DNA from: Aldrovandia affinis
Taxonomy: Eukaryota; Chordata; Actinopteri; Notacanthiformes; Halosauridae
Length of the DNA stretch: 64,000 bases
Direction: 5' to 3'
Assembly (NCBI GenBank): GCA_029706075.1
Contig: JAINUG010000168.1
Span: 744,001-808,000 of the forward strand
Part shown: positions 46,226 to 55,220 of the stretch, in pieces
Numbering within the stretch: position 1 is the stretch's first letter
Layout of the letters: every line of letters begins with the position of its first letter
Program-made: the position numbers and the translations under genes
The notes under the pieces: model-generated
What the model saw: only the letters and a program-made list of their open reading frames with translations
Database searches by the model: none
Told to the model about the DNA's origin: nothing

Positions 46226-46690
46226 AAATTATTTACGTCCTTCAGGGACCTTTGCTGCCCCCCGTTCACAGCCTGGGCTACAGACTGCCAGGCCACGTAC
46301 TTGGTTGTACTGGTAAAGCCATTGGAAAGGCTCCCAAACAGCGTCCCTCACGCAGCTGCACCTCCGCCAACAAGACCTCATTCCGCCTCGCTAAAATTAT
46401 TTTTCTTGCAACTCGCCATTATCAAGTAGAACATTTCTGTTTTGATTCGTGCTCCTTTATATGCTAATGATATTAATTAGGGGGCGTTTACAAGGCGGAG
46501 ATCTAAAACCATTCAGCTACGCACAATTTCAAGATCATTTGCGATTTATAGATTTCACATCTGGGCGAGTGGCGTACGCACGTTTTTTTGGGCGTACGTT
46601 CAGTTTCTCAGAATCACACACGCACATTTCAGAAATGATCTTAGATCAAATATAGGATGGTTTCTACGCAACTTTTTATAAATGAGGCCC

Positions 46691-47760
46691 CAGGATCTAT
46701 AGTCTACCAAGGTCTTTTACCACCAAAAAAGCAACAGAGCAACCATCCAGATAAATAAATTAGATAACCCTCTTCTGAGTTTTTTGGGCCCCAAGACCAA
46801 CATCTCTATTTTATTAGTATTCAACAATAGAAAATTATCTGACATCCAGTCTTTTATGTCTTTAAAACAGGCCTCCAACTGTTCTAATTGTCCTTCGCCA
46901 GGTTTCATTGATAGGTATAATTGTGTGTCATCTGCGTAGCAGTGAAAATGTACGCCATGTTTACGAATGACATCACCAAGTGGCAAAATGTAAAGGGAGA
47001 ACAATAATGGCCCCAGAACAGAACCTTGAGGGACAACATATTCCACCTTGATGAGAGCAGAGGGCTCATCATTTAACTGCACAATTTGATACCTATATGA
47101 TAGGTAGGATTTAAACCAGGAGAGTGCCTGTCCACGCAGTCCAACTAGGTTTTCAAGTCTGCTCAGAAGAGTTTGGTGGTCTATTGTGTCAAACGCAGCA
47201 CTTAAGTCCAAAAGCACAAGAATAGAGACGCATCCACGCATCCATCAGCTGATATCAGTAAGTCATCGACAACTTTACTAAGAGCAGTCTCAGTGCTATA
47301 GTGTTGCCTAAATCCTGACTGAAAAGTTTCATAGATGTCATTTGATGTCAGGAACGAAGTCAGTCTCTGAGCTACAACTTTCCCTAGAATTTTTGAGAGA
47401 AAAGAAAGATTAGAAATTGGCCTGTAGTTACTGAGATTTTCTGGGTCAAGGTTTGGTTTCTTTAAAAGTGGCTTAATTACTGCCACTTTTTGAGAATTTG
47501 GCATATAGCCTGATGAAAGAGACAGATTAATAATGTCTAGCATGGATTGCCCCATAACAGGAAGAAGTTCTTTAACAAGTTTTGTTGGGATTGGGTCTAA
47601 TTGACAAGTAGATGGTTTGGAGGACAAAATTCAGTCCACTCCAGATCGCTAAAAAACTCAAGAGTAGCCATAGGACCCCTGTCCTGGTAAGCCTGTGCTT
47701 TCTGATCAGTGTCCGGTACAGCAGAAGGTGCCATTTTGGTAATTATGATAATAGACTTTG
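46691..47760 (-). pseudogene. L2 LINE ORF2 reverse transcriptase, 5' half (minus strand)
   Basis: In minus order: linker and palm start DPIPTKLVKELLPVMGQSML, KPNLDPENLSNYRPISNLSF, ETFQSGFRQHYSTETALSKV (47627-47300). A frameshift near 47.22 kb follows, then [58 protein letters not shown] (YADD about 46940) and ILLL-type thumb blocks. The frame then runs into the Harbinger end at 46690. The first ~30 codons (SIIIITKMAPSAVP) match an L2 linker. It is dead because of the frameshift and the insertion. Confidence 0.9.
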
Positions 47761-47762
47761 AG

Positions 47763-48140
47763 GCAGTCAATCTATTTAAACTTAGCAAACGGAGTCTTAG
47801 GGGGGATTTGATTGAGGTTTTTAAATTCATAAAAGAGATTAACAAAGTAAAATACCAAAGATTTTTTTAAGATAAGTGGGGTCAGCAGAAGAAGAGGCCA
47901 CAGGTGGAAATTAGTTAAAGGCAAATTCCTTACAGATATTAGGAAATTTTTCTTCACACAGAGTTATCAATGCCTGGAACAGCTTGCCAGGTCGGGTAGT
48001 AGAGGCAGAAACGCTTGGGCTATTCAAGTCCATGCTAGATGTAGTACTAGATACTCTTTAGATTAGGACATGATGAGCCTAGATGGGCCGAACGGCCTGT
48101 TCTCATCATTATGTATTCTTATGTTCTTATGTTCTTAACT
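47763..48140 (+). mobile_element. CR1 LINE 3' end (plus strand)
   Basis: The ORF2 C-terminus reads LSKRSLRGDLIEVFKFIKEI, then a frameshift, ISGVSRRRGHRWKLV and NAWNSLP-like, ETLGLFKSMLDVVLDTL. It is followed by GATGGGCCGAACGGCCTGTT and the 8-bp tail (TTCTTATG)n at 48,113-48,136. It is the mirror copy of 43,391-43,600. Confidence 0.88.
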
Positions 48141-48535
48141 AGGAAAATATTTTTGATGTAAAGGGGCATCATGATTAGAATGAAACTTTTCTTAATATCC
48201 ACTAAGAAGTGTACTTCTAGAAAGTATTTAAAGTGTAAAAAAGTGCAAGAAGTGAAAGAACAAAAAAAACAACTAGATGTGCAGTTAGCATCGTCCTCTA
48301 TCTCTTTGTACTGAAAATCACAAGCAAACAAATTGTACTTAACTAGAAAATAACATTCTTAAATGTAAAACGGTGTCATATCTGTGAATTTGTCTCAATA
48401 TCCCTTTAAAACAGTAGTGCTAGGGAAATATATATATATATAAATAGATGTAAGACAAAGTTTGAAAACAGTATCACAATCCACTTAGCTAGCTTAAGTG
48501 AAAGGGGGAAATCATTTTAGAGTGCAATCAGTCTG
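48141..48535. other. No recognisable gene
   Basis: AT-rich spacer between the CR1 end and a SINE. It contains a short (TA)n run near 48,430. Confidence 0.5.
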
Positions 48536-48539
48536 TGAG

Positions 48540-48980
48540 AAACTGTCCTCACTGTACTACCAAGCTGCCAGTTTACGCTCTCATCTGGCTACTGCTGGCC
48601 TACATTGCCATGTGGGATGCATAAGTTGAATCTGACTGTGGCCAGCAGCCCTGCAGGGCGACGGACAGTTGGTGGTAGCGTCGCCCAGAGAGGGAGGGAT
48701 TCAGCCGGTCCTTTGCACACCAGCGCCCCCCAGCGGTTAATGCCCACAGTCTGTAGGTATAAAGCTGCGCATGAAGTGTCTTCCTCCGACTCATGTCTAT
48801 GCAAGTTGAACTTGTAGGTGTGAAAAGAAGCAGCGGCTGACATCATGTGTTTCGGAGAATGTGTACTTGTCTACGCTCTCCCGAATTGACAGTGGAGCAC
48901 CGCAGCTTAGAATATGATTGCCCATTCCAAATTGGGAGAAAAAGTTGGTAAGAAAAAGTAATAAAAGGTTGTTGTTTTTT
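48540..48980 (+). mobile_element. SINE-like repeat, boundaries approximate
   Basis: A GC-richer block ends CCATTCCAAATTGGGAGAAA, the tail of the tRNA-SINE family seen at 20.98 and 60.6 kb. Its head is not clear. The 70-85 residue ORFs on both strands here come from this block and are not genes. Confidence 0.5.
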
Positions 48981-49601
48981 AAGTGCAGTCCACTGCCGCA
49001 TTAACTACATGCCTCAGCTGATGGTACACATGCGTCAGCATGTTCATGGTACACATTATGTATTTCAGTAAGTGACAGTTAAAGGTTAATTAATTTAAGC
49101 AATACACTGTTATTACAATGCACTATGAAGCTTAAGTAACACTAGGTAACTGAGGCATTGATGTTCATAAGACATGGTTTCTATCTCTCTATGGAAATAG
49201 CTGGCAGGCTGGCGCAGTGTCAGAGAAAGAGTCGACATCAGAGTGGTCTACCACAGTGTGACCAGTGGGAATGGGGGAGTGGATCACACTGAGTTACCCC
49301 TCGTCTCCCAAATCCACCCAGACCAAAGACAGCCCGAGAGTACCTCCCCCCCTTAAGACTACAGTACATCTGTAGTAGAAAGATTTGTCTCCCCAATGAT
49401 AAATATTCAGTATGACACCAAACTCTGATAGAGGGAAAATAAGAAGTGTTTCTTTGACCATTTACTTTATTTCAAAGGCCACAAAGACAAAACAATTAAC
49501 AAACACAAAATAATTCCTTGTGTTGATCCATTGCATGTGGGTCCATTGTCTCCCTTCTTCTGACTGGAACTGCAATGTGTTTCTGTGCTTCTGCTGAGCA
49601 G
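48981..49601. other. No gene seen upstream of the ZIP exons
   Basis: The signal peptide, ectodomain and first membrane-segment exons of a ZIP transporter would be expected upstream. I find none here, so the gene remnant is 5'-truncated or those exons are unrecognisable. Confidence 0.45.
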
Positions 49602-49691
49602 GAGTCTGTGCTGAAAGGTGCCAGTGTGCTCGGAGGCCTTTACTTGGTCTTCTTGTTTGAGAGTATATTCGGGCTGTGGCGCCACTTTAAG
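49602..49691 (+). pseudogene. ZIP exon with TM3
   Basis: The acceptor ..CTGAGCAG and donor AAG|GTGAGG bound 30 codons with VLKGASVLGGLYLVFLFESI, the hydrophobic TM3 of LIV-1 ZIPs, followed by a basic end (WRHFK). The frame is open. Confidence 0.85.
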
Positions 49692-49860
49692 GTGAGGAGA
49701 GGAACTGCACAGTTAAAAAGTTTAAAGTTTGAGTAATTGTATGTGTGCATGTGTTTATACGTGAGTTTGTAAAGCAACATGAGAGATGTAACAGATTTTG
49801 AAAGAGGTCAAATAGTTGTGCCTGAATTGCAGGTGTCAGTCACAGAAATGGAAAAAATAT

Positions 49861-50221
49861 TGTAGCGCAACCAAGGGTGTGGGGTTTCCACTCCACCAAT
49901 AATCAATAATTTATTCGATATGCAACGAAGACAATGGAGACAGTTCAAAATAAACACGAGTTTTATTAAGGAAATGGGGAAGTATCTCCGCATAAGGAAA
50001 TGCCGTTCCCGTGGCAGGGAAACACGGCTGGCAATAAATGTCACGGGCAATTGCAATAATGTCCACAAACTTTTCTCTTTGTTGAGAAAAAAAGAATCCG
50101 TCCGTTCATCACAAAAAAAGTAATCCACAAACAAAAACGAATTATCTTTCTCTCTCTCTCGTGCCGATAGGTATTTCCCCTTTATGATGACGCCATAGCA
50201 CGCGCCTACTCGGGCGCTACA
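49861..50221 (-). mobile_element. Solo LTR (361 bp) with 4-bp target duplication
   Basis: The ends are TGTAGCGC and GCGCTACA, flanked by ATAT on both sides (49857-49860 and 50222-50225). On the minus strand there is a CATAAAGG TATA-like box and then CTTAATAAAAC (polyadenylation signal). No internal coding remains, so it arose by recombination between two LTRs. It lies in an intron of the ZIP pseudogene. Confidence 0.88.
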
Positions 50222-50800
50222 ATATTTAATTTGTCAAGGAGAACAGTGTTAAAAATGATGATGGCATAAGCCAAACAAGGAAAAACTGCATCAGGACAGA
50301 AGAATAGCGCAAGTCCAAGCTCACCAACAGAGATAGACAATAGGATAGTTGCTAAAATAAAAGAGTACAAGAACTGGAGGCTTTCCTTCTTGAAGAATGG
50401 TTCACTATCCCACTAGATTTAAAAAACTTGCATAAAAGCATTCCAAGGAGGATTGACGCTGTTATGAAGGCAAAGGGTGGCTTCTTATTAGTTCATATTC
50501 ATATATTGTTTGGTGTTACATACCCCTAGTATATATGTGTAATATACGCACAATGCATACATACATGGATCTTTTCAGAGACTTGGAGCTATTAAAGGTG
50601 ATGACTTCTTCTTTGGTTGGGGTTTTCTGTGGCTTAACACCTGTATCTGTTTAACTGAACAAAACAAATCTACTAACACTTAACTACCAACACAGTTAAA
50701 CATAGTAACATGTAGTGCAGGTAATGAAATCTGACTTTGAGTATTTTGTTGTTTGGTCTTACACTCGCGTCGATGCATAAGGCTGTTTTTTTCTTGTCAG

Positions 50801-50880
50801 AGGAAGGTGAAGAGAAAGAGACAGGATTCCCCCCAGTTCAGATCAAGATGGAGATCCTGAGGAGCTAATTGCATTGCAGG
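50801..50880 (+). pseudogene. ZIP exon, cytosolic loop
   Basis: The pyrimidine-rich acceptor TTTTTTTCTTGTCAG and donor CAGG|GTGAGT bound 80 bp. In the phase fixed by the neighbours it reads RKVKRKRQDSPQFRSRWRS and then TGA at 50858. A different frame of the last part reads DPEELIALQ, which looks more like a ZIP loop, so an indel probably shifted the frame. Confidence 0.65.
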
Positions 50881-51349
50881 GTGAGTGTGTGTGAAAGGGG
50901 CGGGATGAGTATTCTGGCTTTTATACATGAAGTTGAAATGAATGGCAATTGTTTCTTGCCAAAATAGTATCTGAATCAGGTTCCAAGTGACACATCTGGT
51001 TAAGGCACTTCATACATTGTGTAATGATGGATTGACTCTGGGCTTGCCAGTGTTGCTTGTGGCGAGGAATCTCACAGCGGGGATAATTGTCCATAGCGTA
51101 CCCCGGAGGGATGGTTTCAGTCAGCAGGGTGACCCCTTGCCTCATCCCTCACTACTGACTCTTCTGGTCGATTGGGTTCCTGCGGCATCATTCCAGCTGT
51201 CCAGCCCTCTGGCTCAGTAGGTGCAGTGTTTTAGTTGGCGTAATGGACTTGCTTTTCCTGAAACTGACAAATTGATGGGAGGGTGGGCGATTGGGTGTTC
51301 CAAAATGTGGAGAAAAAATGAGTGAATTCATGAGTGAATACATGCACAC

Positions 51350-51515
51350 ATGATTCTGTGTGGCTCAGTAGGTAGAGAATGGTGTTGGCAATGCTTAGGT
51401 TGTGGGTTAAATTCCCACTGGGACCACATATACAGAAAAAAAAGTGTGCATTCACTACTGGAAGTCGCTTTGGATAAAAGTGTCTGCTAAATGGCATATA
51501 TTATATATTATATTA
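51350..51515 (+). mobile_element. tRNA-derived SINE with L2-type tail
   Basis: The head TGTGGCTCAGTAGGTAGAGA (A box) and GGTTGTGGGTTAAATTCCC (B box) are followed by the tail AAGTCGCTTTGGATAAAAGT, GTCTGCTAAATGGC and AT repeats. The same subfamily is inverted at 53.94-54.09 kb. Confidence 0.87.
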
Positions 51516-51668
51516 TATGCAATTTAACTTGAAAGCGGAGGGCTAAAGATAATTTTGGACAGGTCATATGTACTCCCGCAATTGTGCAATACTGTATAGA
51601 GCAGCATCTGTCGTGAGTGAAACGCACATGCATGTCTAGGTCTAAGTCCCACTCTCCGAGTGTTTCAG

Positions 51669-51799
51669 CACAACAGACCACAAACTCGGGCATTCCCAGG
51701 GTGCCCTGGGCCAAGGGCATGATGAAACAGGAAACCTGGTGTGGATGGTGGTCATGGGGGATGGGATCCACAATCTGACTGATGGGCTGGCTATTGGAG
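51669..51799 (+). pseudogene. ZIP exon with His-rich loop and TM4 metal site
   Basis: After the acceptor TGTTTCAG the frame TTDHKLGHSQGALGQGHDET is a histidine-rich loop. It is followed by NLVWMVVMGDGIHNLTDGLA and IG, the TM4 metal-binding segment (His, Asn, Asp). The expected phase-1 exon end is 51799, but the next bases are AGTGTT, so the donor GT is displaced by one base. Confidence 0.88.
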
Positions 51800-51931
51800 A
51801 GTGTTGGTGTGATTGGGAGCGGGGTTGATTCCTCTCACTATTAAAGCCTGGCTCTAAAGGGTTATACCTTTAGTGTAGCTGATATTCATAGTGATGGACT
51901 CTGTGATCAGTAAATGGTCAGATTGGTAGTG

Positions 51932-52142
51932 TAGGCGGCAGTGTAGTATAATGGTTAGAGAACTGGGCTTGTAATGCTAAGGTTGCAGTGCACACTGCTG
52001 TCCCACCCTTGAGCAGGTTGCTTAATCTGAATTGCTTGAGTAAATATCTAGCTGTATAAATGTAAAAAAAATTAAAACTGTGTAAGTCGCTCTGGATAAC
52101 AGCGTCTGCTAAATGCCTGTAATGTGATAAAATGTAATGTAA
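51932..52142 (+). mobile_element. HAmo-like tRNA-SINE with L2-type tail
   Basis: The head GCGGCAGTGTAGTATAATGG leads to a B-box region, then CCTTGAGCAGGTTGCTTAAT and the stem-loop CGCTCTGGATAACAGCG, with one stem change against the family. The tail is AAAATGTAATGTAATGG. It lies about 35 bp upstream of the HELPHE exon. Confidence 0.85.
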
Positions 52143-52177
52143 TGGTAAGGCAGCCTTTTCCTCTTCATCCTTCATAG

Positions 52178-52258
52178 GCGTGACTTTTTCTCAGGGTCTG
52201 GCTGGAGGTCTGAGCACCACTGTGGCTGTAGTGTGCCATGAGCTCCCCCATGAGCCGG
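52178..52258 (+). pseudogene. ZIP exon with TM5 HELPHE motif
   Basis: The acceptor CTTCATAG and donor CCGG|GTATAC bound GVTFSQGLAGGLSTTVAVVC, HELPHEPG. HELPHE is the hallmark TM5 metal-binding motif of the LIV-1 ZIP subfamily. The exon is open and in phase with both neighbours. Confidence 0.92.
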
Positions 52259-53082
52259 GTATACAAAGTCCTTTACTGTAAAACACCTTTACACACCAGT
52301 CCTTTACTGTAAAACACATTCAAACACCTGTCCTTTACTGTAAAACAACTTCACACAAGAAAAAAGAATTTAGCAAACAATCTAGCAAATAAAAAACAGC
52401 AGAAGTATCAGAATTGTGTAAACAAATTATGTTCAGCGACAACAAAAGGTAATAAGAGTACCAAGGTCACCAGCAAGTTTGTTCTGCCACTAGGAGGGAA
52501 GAATTCAAATCTGTGTAAAAATGTTCCTCTCAATTACCTGGAGTCGCCCCCACTCCACACCTACAGTACCATGAATGTCTGGAGAATTGCTTTCCTTTAA
52601 ACCTGGGGGGTATTTCACGAAGCGCGATTACGCTGTAAGCCTGATTTATTTCAGCAAGTCTGGATAAGTTCTCGGATAACTCGCTTTCACGAAGCAAACT
52701 TGACTAGATGCCAGTTAAGTTACTACTTCAACATATGCTTTCGGGCTAGCCTGGTCGGGAGCAGGCTCACCATGGTTCAAACTGGACTTATTCGCAAATA
52801 TCCAGCCAGTGTTACCGACTCCGACGGACCACTGGCGTAGAAGGAAGACATTTTCCAGACTGTTTTGTCAAGTAATTATTTTGCGTTGTCATATTAAAAC
52901 ATTTACAATTCAAGTTTTTTACTTTTTTCAAGTTTTTATTTGCAGTTTATGTTAAAATAAAATCATTTTTATGACATAATATTATTAAACCATTTACAAT
53001 GCATGTTTTTGTCTGGTTTTTATGTGCATTAAAAGAAAAAAAAGCCATTCTGAAACAGTATAAAAACCACTGTGTTTCGATC

Positions 53083-53500
53083 ATGGCGTGTCCGTTCTTA
53101 GACAATCCCGTAGATGAGGGGGGCGCAAATAATTAGAAGAGCTTTTAGAGCGGAGAGGGTGTTCCAAGATTGAGCTGATCCACTCAGTTTCTCAGAAGAG
53201 CACCTGTACGAACGCATCTATATTTGCGATTTGCTCGAGGCCGAAGTTGCAAACAACACGCATCGCAGCAAACAACCCGTAGTGTAGTGCAAATGGTGTG
53301 CATTGGCTTGCGTTCTTTGGCAAGTGGAACCTTTCTGTACACTGTAGGGGATGCCGAGAACCTCAGCAAAGCCACTGTGTGCCGCGCTGTGCGTAAAGTG
53401 TGCCTTGCCTTGAATATACTTCTAAATGTCTTTATTACATTTGGGGGTTCCCACTGGTTACCGCCACTCAATCCCATGCATTTGGACCACAGAAATGGCA
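53083..53500 (+). pseudogene. Harbinger (HARBI1-like) DDE transposase fragment
   Basis: The start is MACPFLDNPVDEGGA, then a frameshift, IIRRAFRAERVFQD, LSFSEEHLYERIY, and finally in the plus frame at 53285-53460 VCIGLRSLASGTFLYTVGDA, ENLSKATVCRAVRKV and LLNVFITF. The GDAENLSKATVCRAV block is the helix-turn-helix-like and catalytic lead-in of fish Harbinger transposases. The DDE catalytic half after ITF is missing. Confidence 0.87.
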
Positions 53501-53937
53501 GAGTTTAGCGTGATCTAATTGCGATTAATCACTTCCAATAAGTTATTTCTTATCTTCCACTTTTTGTTATGGGAAGGTACCACAGGTGAATAGAAAAAAC
53601 ATTTTCCTTTCCTCCTATCAGAATGAAATTTGACCAGTTGATTATACACACAAATACAAGATATATTTGTATTATGACTGAATTTCTTTTTATTAAAATA
53701 TGCAAATGAGGTACTCATTAAATTTGCATTGTTACTGCAAAAATGTTTTAGACTCAGTGGATTAAGTCAGAAATAATTAATTTGTTTTAATGTGATAAAT
53801 AAATCAATGGTTGGTAATTGTCAGAGCCATTTGTCAGAATATTGTTTTTAATTAGTTATAAACCCCTCCACTATTTTATTAAATTGAGGAGATGCAAAGC
53901 ACATACTGTAGCACTGATTGTGCAATAGTACTAATTA

Positions 53938-54095
53938 ATATAATATACGCCATTTAGCAGACACTTTTATCCAAAGCGACTTCCAGTAGTAAATGCATAC
54001 ATTTTCAGTATATGTGGCCCCAGTGGGGATTGAACCCACAACCTAAGCGTTGCCAACGCTGTGCTCTACCAACAGAACCACAGAGAACCAAATTT
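53938..54095 (-). mobile_element. tRNA-derived SINE inside the Harbinger element
   Basis: The reverse complement reads GTGGTTCTGTTGGTAGAGCA (A box), GGTTGTGGGTTCAATCCCC (B box), GGCCACATATACTG and the tail AAGTCGCTTTGGATAAAAGT. It is the same subfamily as 51.35 kb, with a better-preserved promoter. It interrupts the Myb/SANT ORF of its host element. Confidence 0.88.
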
Positions 54096-54116
54096 CTGTG
54101 GTTTTAATTTATGCAT

Positions 54117-54266
54117 TTATGCAATTGATTCCCAGGCTGCGTCTCTCGCTTTGTTAATGATGGTGGTGTTGCCTTTTTTAGTGATGATTGTCTTGTAGTC
54201 TTCATAATATTCCATGATTAGTTGCTGCTCCCCCGCGGTAAACGACCCTGCACGTTCTTTTGCCAT
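54117..54266 (-). CDS. Harbinger-associated Myb/SANT-like protein fragment, 49 aa
   Basis: The minus strand from ATG 54266 reads MAKERAGSFTAGEQQLIMEY, YEDYKTIITKKGNTTIINKA and RDAAWESIA stop. This is the N-terminal half of the Myb/SANT-like DNA-binding domain that accompanies fish Harbinger transposases. It normally helps bring the transposase to the element ends. The C-terminal part is replaced by the SINE at 53.94-54.09 kb, so the protein is truncated but the frame is clean. Confidence 0.75.
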   Translation of the reverse strand: MAKERAGSFTAGEQQLIMEYYEDYKTIITKKGNTTIINKARDAAWESIA

Positions 54267-54679
54267 TTCTGTCTAATCGAATGTTTCAATCGACATTCAC
54301 TTACTCGGGCTGTTTAAATAGTTCATGAACGCGCACGTAAACGATTTCCCAAACCTGGCTTTCATCAAGCTTGGATTAGCTTGACCTCTTGAGCCGTAAT
54401 CTAGTTTCGTGAAACGGAATTGATCTACAGTTAGTTAGCCCGCTAACTCAAGTCAGGTTTATTTTAGTAAACCCGGATTTTCTTAGCCAGCTTCGTGAAA
54501 TACCCCCCTGGCGTGAAGTGTTACTGTCGTAAACAGGCACAAAGTAAGCTGTACTGCCTAGTTATGACGGTTCCAGGATTAGGGTACATTCAGAGATACC
54601 TTAATGCCCCCCGGGATCCATGACCAATTGCTTCCTACAGTCTCGTGACCTGAGATCAGTGTTTTACTGGTCTCCATAG

Positions 54680-54852
54680 GTGACCTGGTGGTGCTGCTGA
54701 GAGCAGGCTGCTGCTGTTCAGTGGGGTCTCAGCTGTGCTGGGCTTCCTGGGCCTGCTGTCGGGCCCGGTCCTGGGGCATCACACCACTGTTCTCTCCCTG
54801 GATCCTGCCGCTCACCGCTGGGGTCTTACTGTATGTGGCCCTGGCTGACATG
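54680..54852 (+). pseudogene. ZIP exon with TM6-TM7, compensating frameshifts
   Basis: The acceptor TCTCCATAG and donor ATG|GTGAGT are canonical. The exon starts GDLVVLLRAG and ends SPWILPLTAGVLLYVALADM in one frame. The middle makes ZIP-like sense (LLLFSGVSAVLGFLGLLSG) only in another frame, so two frameshifts cancel out. A few residues between the two TM parts appear deleted. Confidence 0.87.
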
Positions 54853-55054
54853 GTGAGTGCAGGCAGTGGGCCATGGGCACGAGTGTGTGCCTGTACAGCT
54901 GAAGAACCTTGTGAAGCATGTTAATTCACTAGCAATGATGTGCAAACACACACAAGCACGATATTCTCATATTACCTAATATAATCTGTTTGTGGGATGA
55001 AGATAAGTGGGATTCAAAGGACTCAGTTGAGATCGATCATCTCATCTGTTCCAG

Positions 55055-55220
55055 ATGCTCGAGATGCTGCATGGCGACATGGGCCCAGTGGGACCGCTGA
55101 CCTGCTTCTTCCTGTAGAACCTGGGCCGACTGACAGGGGGAACTGTCATGCTCTGCATTGCTCTTTGAGGAGAGAATCACGTTTAATCTGGGGGTTCTGA
55201 TCTGGGGGAAAGCCCTGTAG
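55055..55220 (+). pseudogene. ZIP last exon with stop and frameshift
   Basis: After the acceptor CTGTTCCAG the frame reads MLEMLHGDMGPVGPLTCFFL, then TAG, then NLGRLTGGTVMLCIAL. A 1-bp loss at about 55166 shifts the frame before FEERITF. This is the last membrane segment. The shifted frame would end with TAG at 55218-55220. Confidence 0.85.

Larger units (their letters stand above)
45245..46690 (+). mobile_element. PIF/Harbinger transposon, internally deleted, 3-bp CAG target duplication
   Basis: TIRs GGGCCTCATTTATAAA (45245-45260) and TTTATAAATGAGGCCC (46675-46690) are flanked by CAG on both sides (45242-45244 and 46691-46693). Removing the element and one CAG restores continuous L2 codons (ATA GAT CCT GGT CTC TCA), so the empty site is exact. 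A HARBI1-like start codon region is inside. Most transposase sequence is gone, and the element also carries a nested L2 end. Confidence 0.92.
52606..54507 (+). mobile_element. PIF/Harbinger transposon with 3-bp CTG target duplication
   Basis: TIRs GGGGGTATTTCACGAAGC (52606) and its complement ending at 54507 are flanked by CTG (52603-52605 and 54508-54510). This fits the CWG targets of Harbinger elements. It holds a degraded transposase on the plus strand and a Myb/SANT-like ORF on the minus strand, the two-gene plan of autonomous Harbingers. It is inserted in an intron of the ZIP pseudogene and carries a nested SINE. Confidence 0.92.
49602..55220 (+). pseudogene. ZIP zinc transporter (SLC39A, LIV-1 type) pseudogene, six exons
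   Basis: ZIP proteins move zinc into the cytosol. Exons with canonical or near-canonical splice sites lie at 49602-49691, 50801-50880, 51669-51799, 52178-52258, 54680-54852 and 55055-55220. Junction phases agree throughout (0, 2, 1, 1, 0). The metal-site motifs HNLTDGLAIG (TM4) and VCHELPHE (TM5) are intact. Defects are a TGA in exon 2, a lost donor GT after exon 3, a double frameshift in exon 5, a TAG at 55115-55117 and a frameshift at about 55166. N-terminal exons are missing. Retained introns show it is not a processed copy. From memory of the family, the C-terminus (GGTVMLCIALFEERI after correction of one frameshift) looks nearest to the ZIP5/ZIP4 branch. Sequencing indels could explain some frameshifts but not all defects. 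Confidence 0.88.

Noticed and set aside
48589-48846. 85-residue minus-strand ORF and 70-residue plus-strand ORF
   Set aside because: Both fall in a SINE-like repeat block and overlap each other; no motif.
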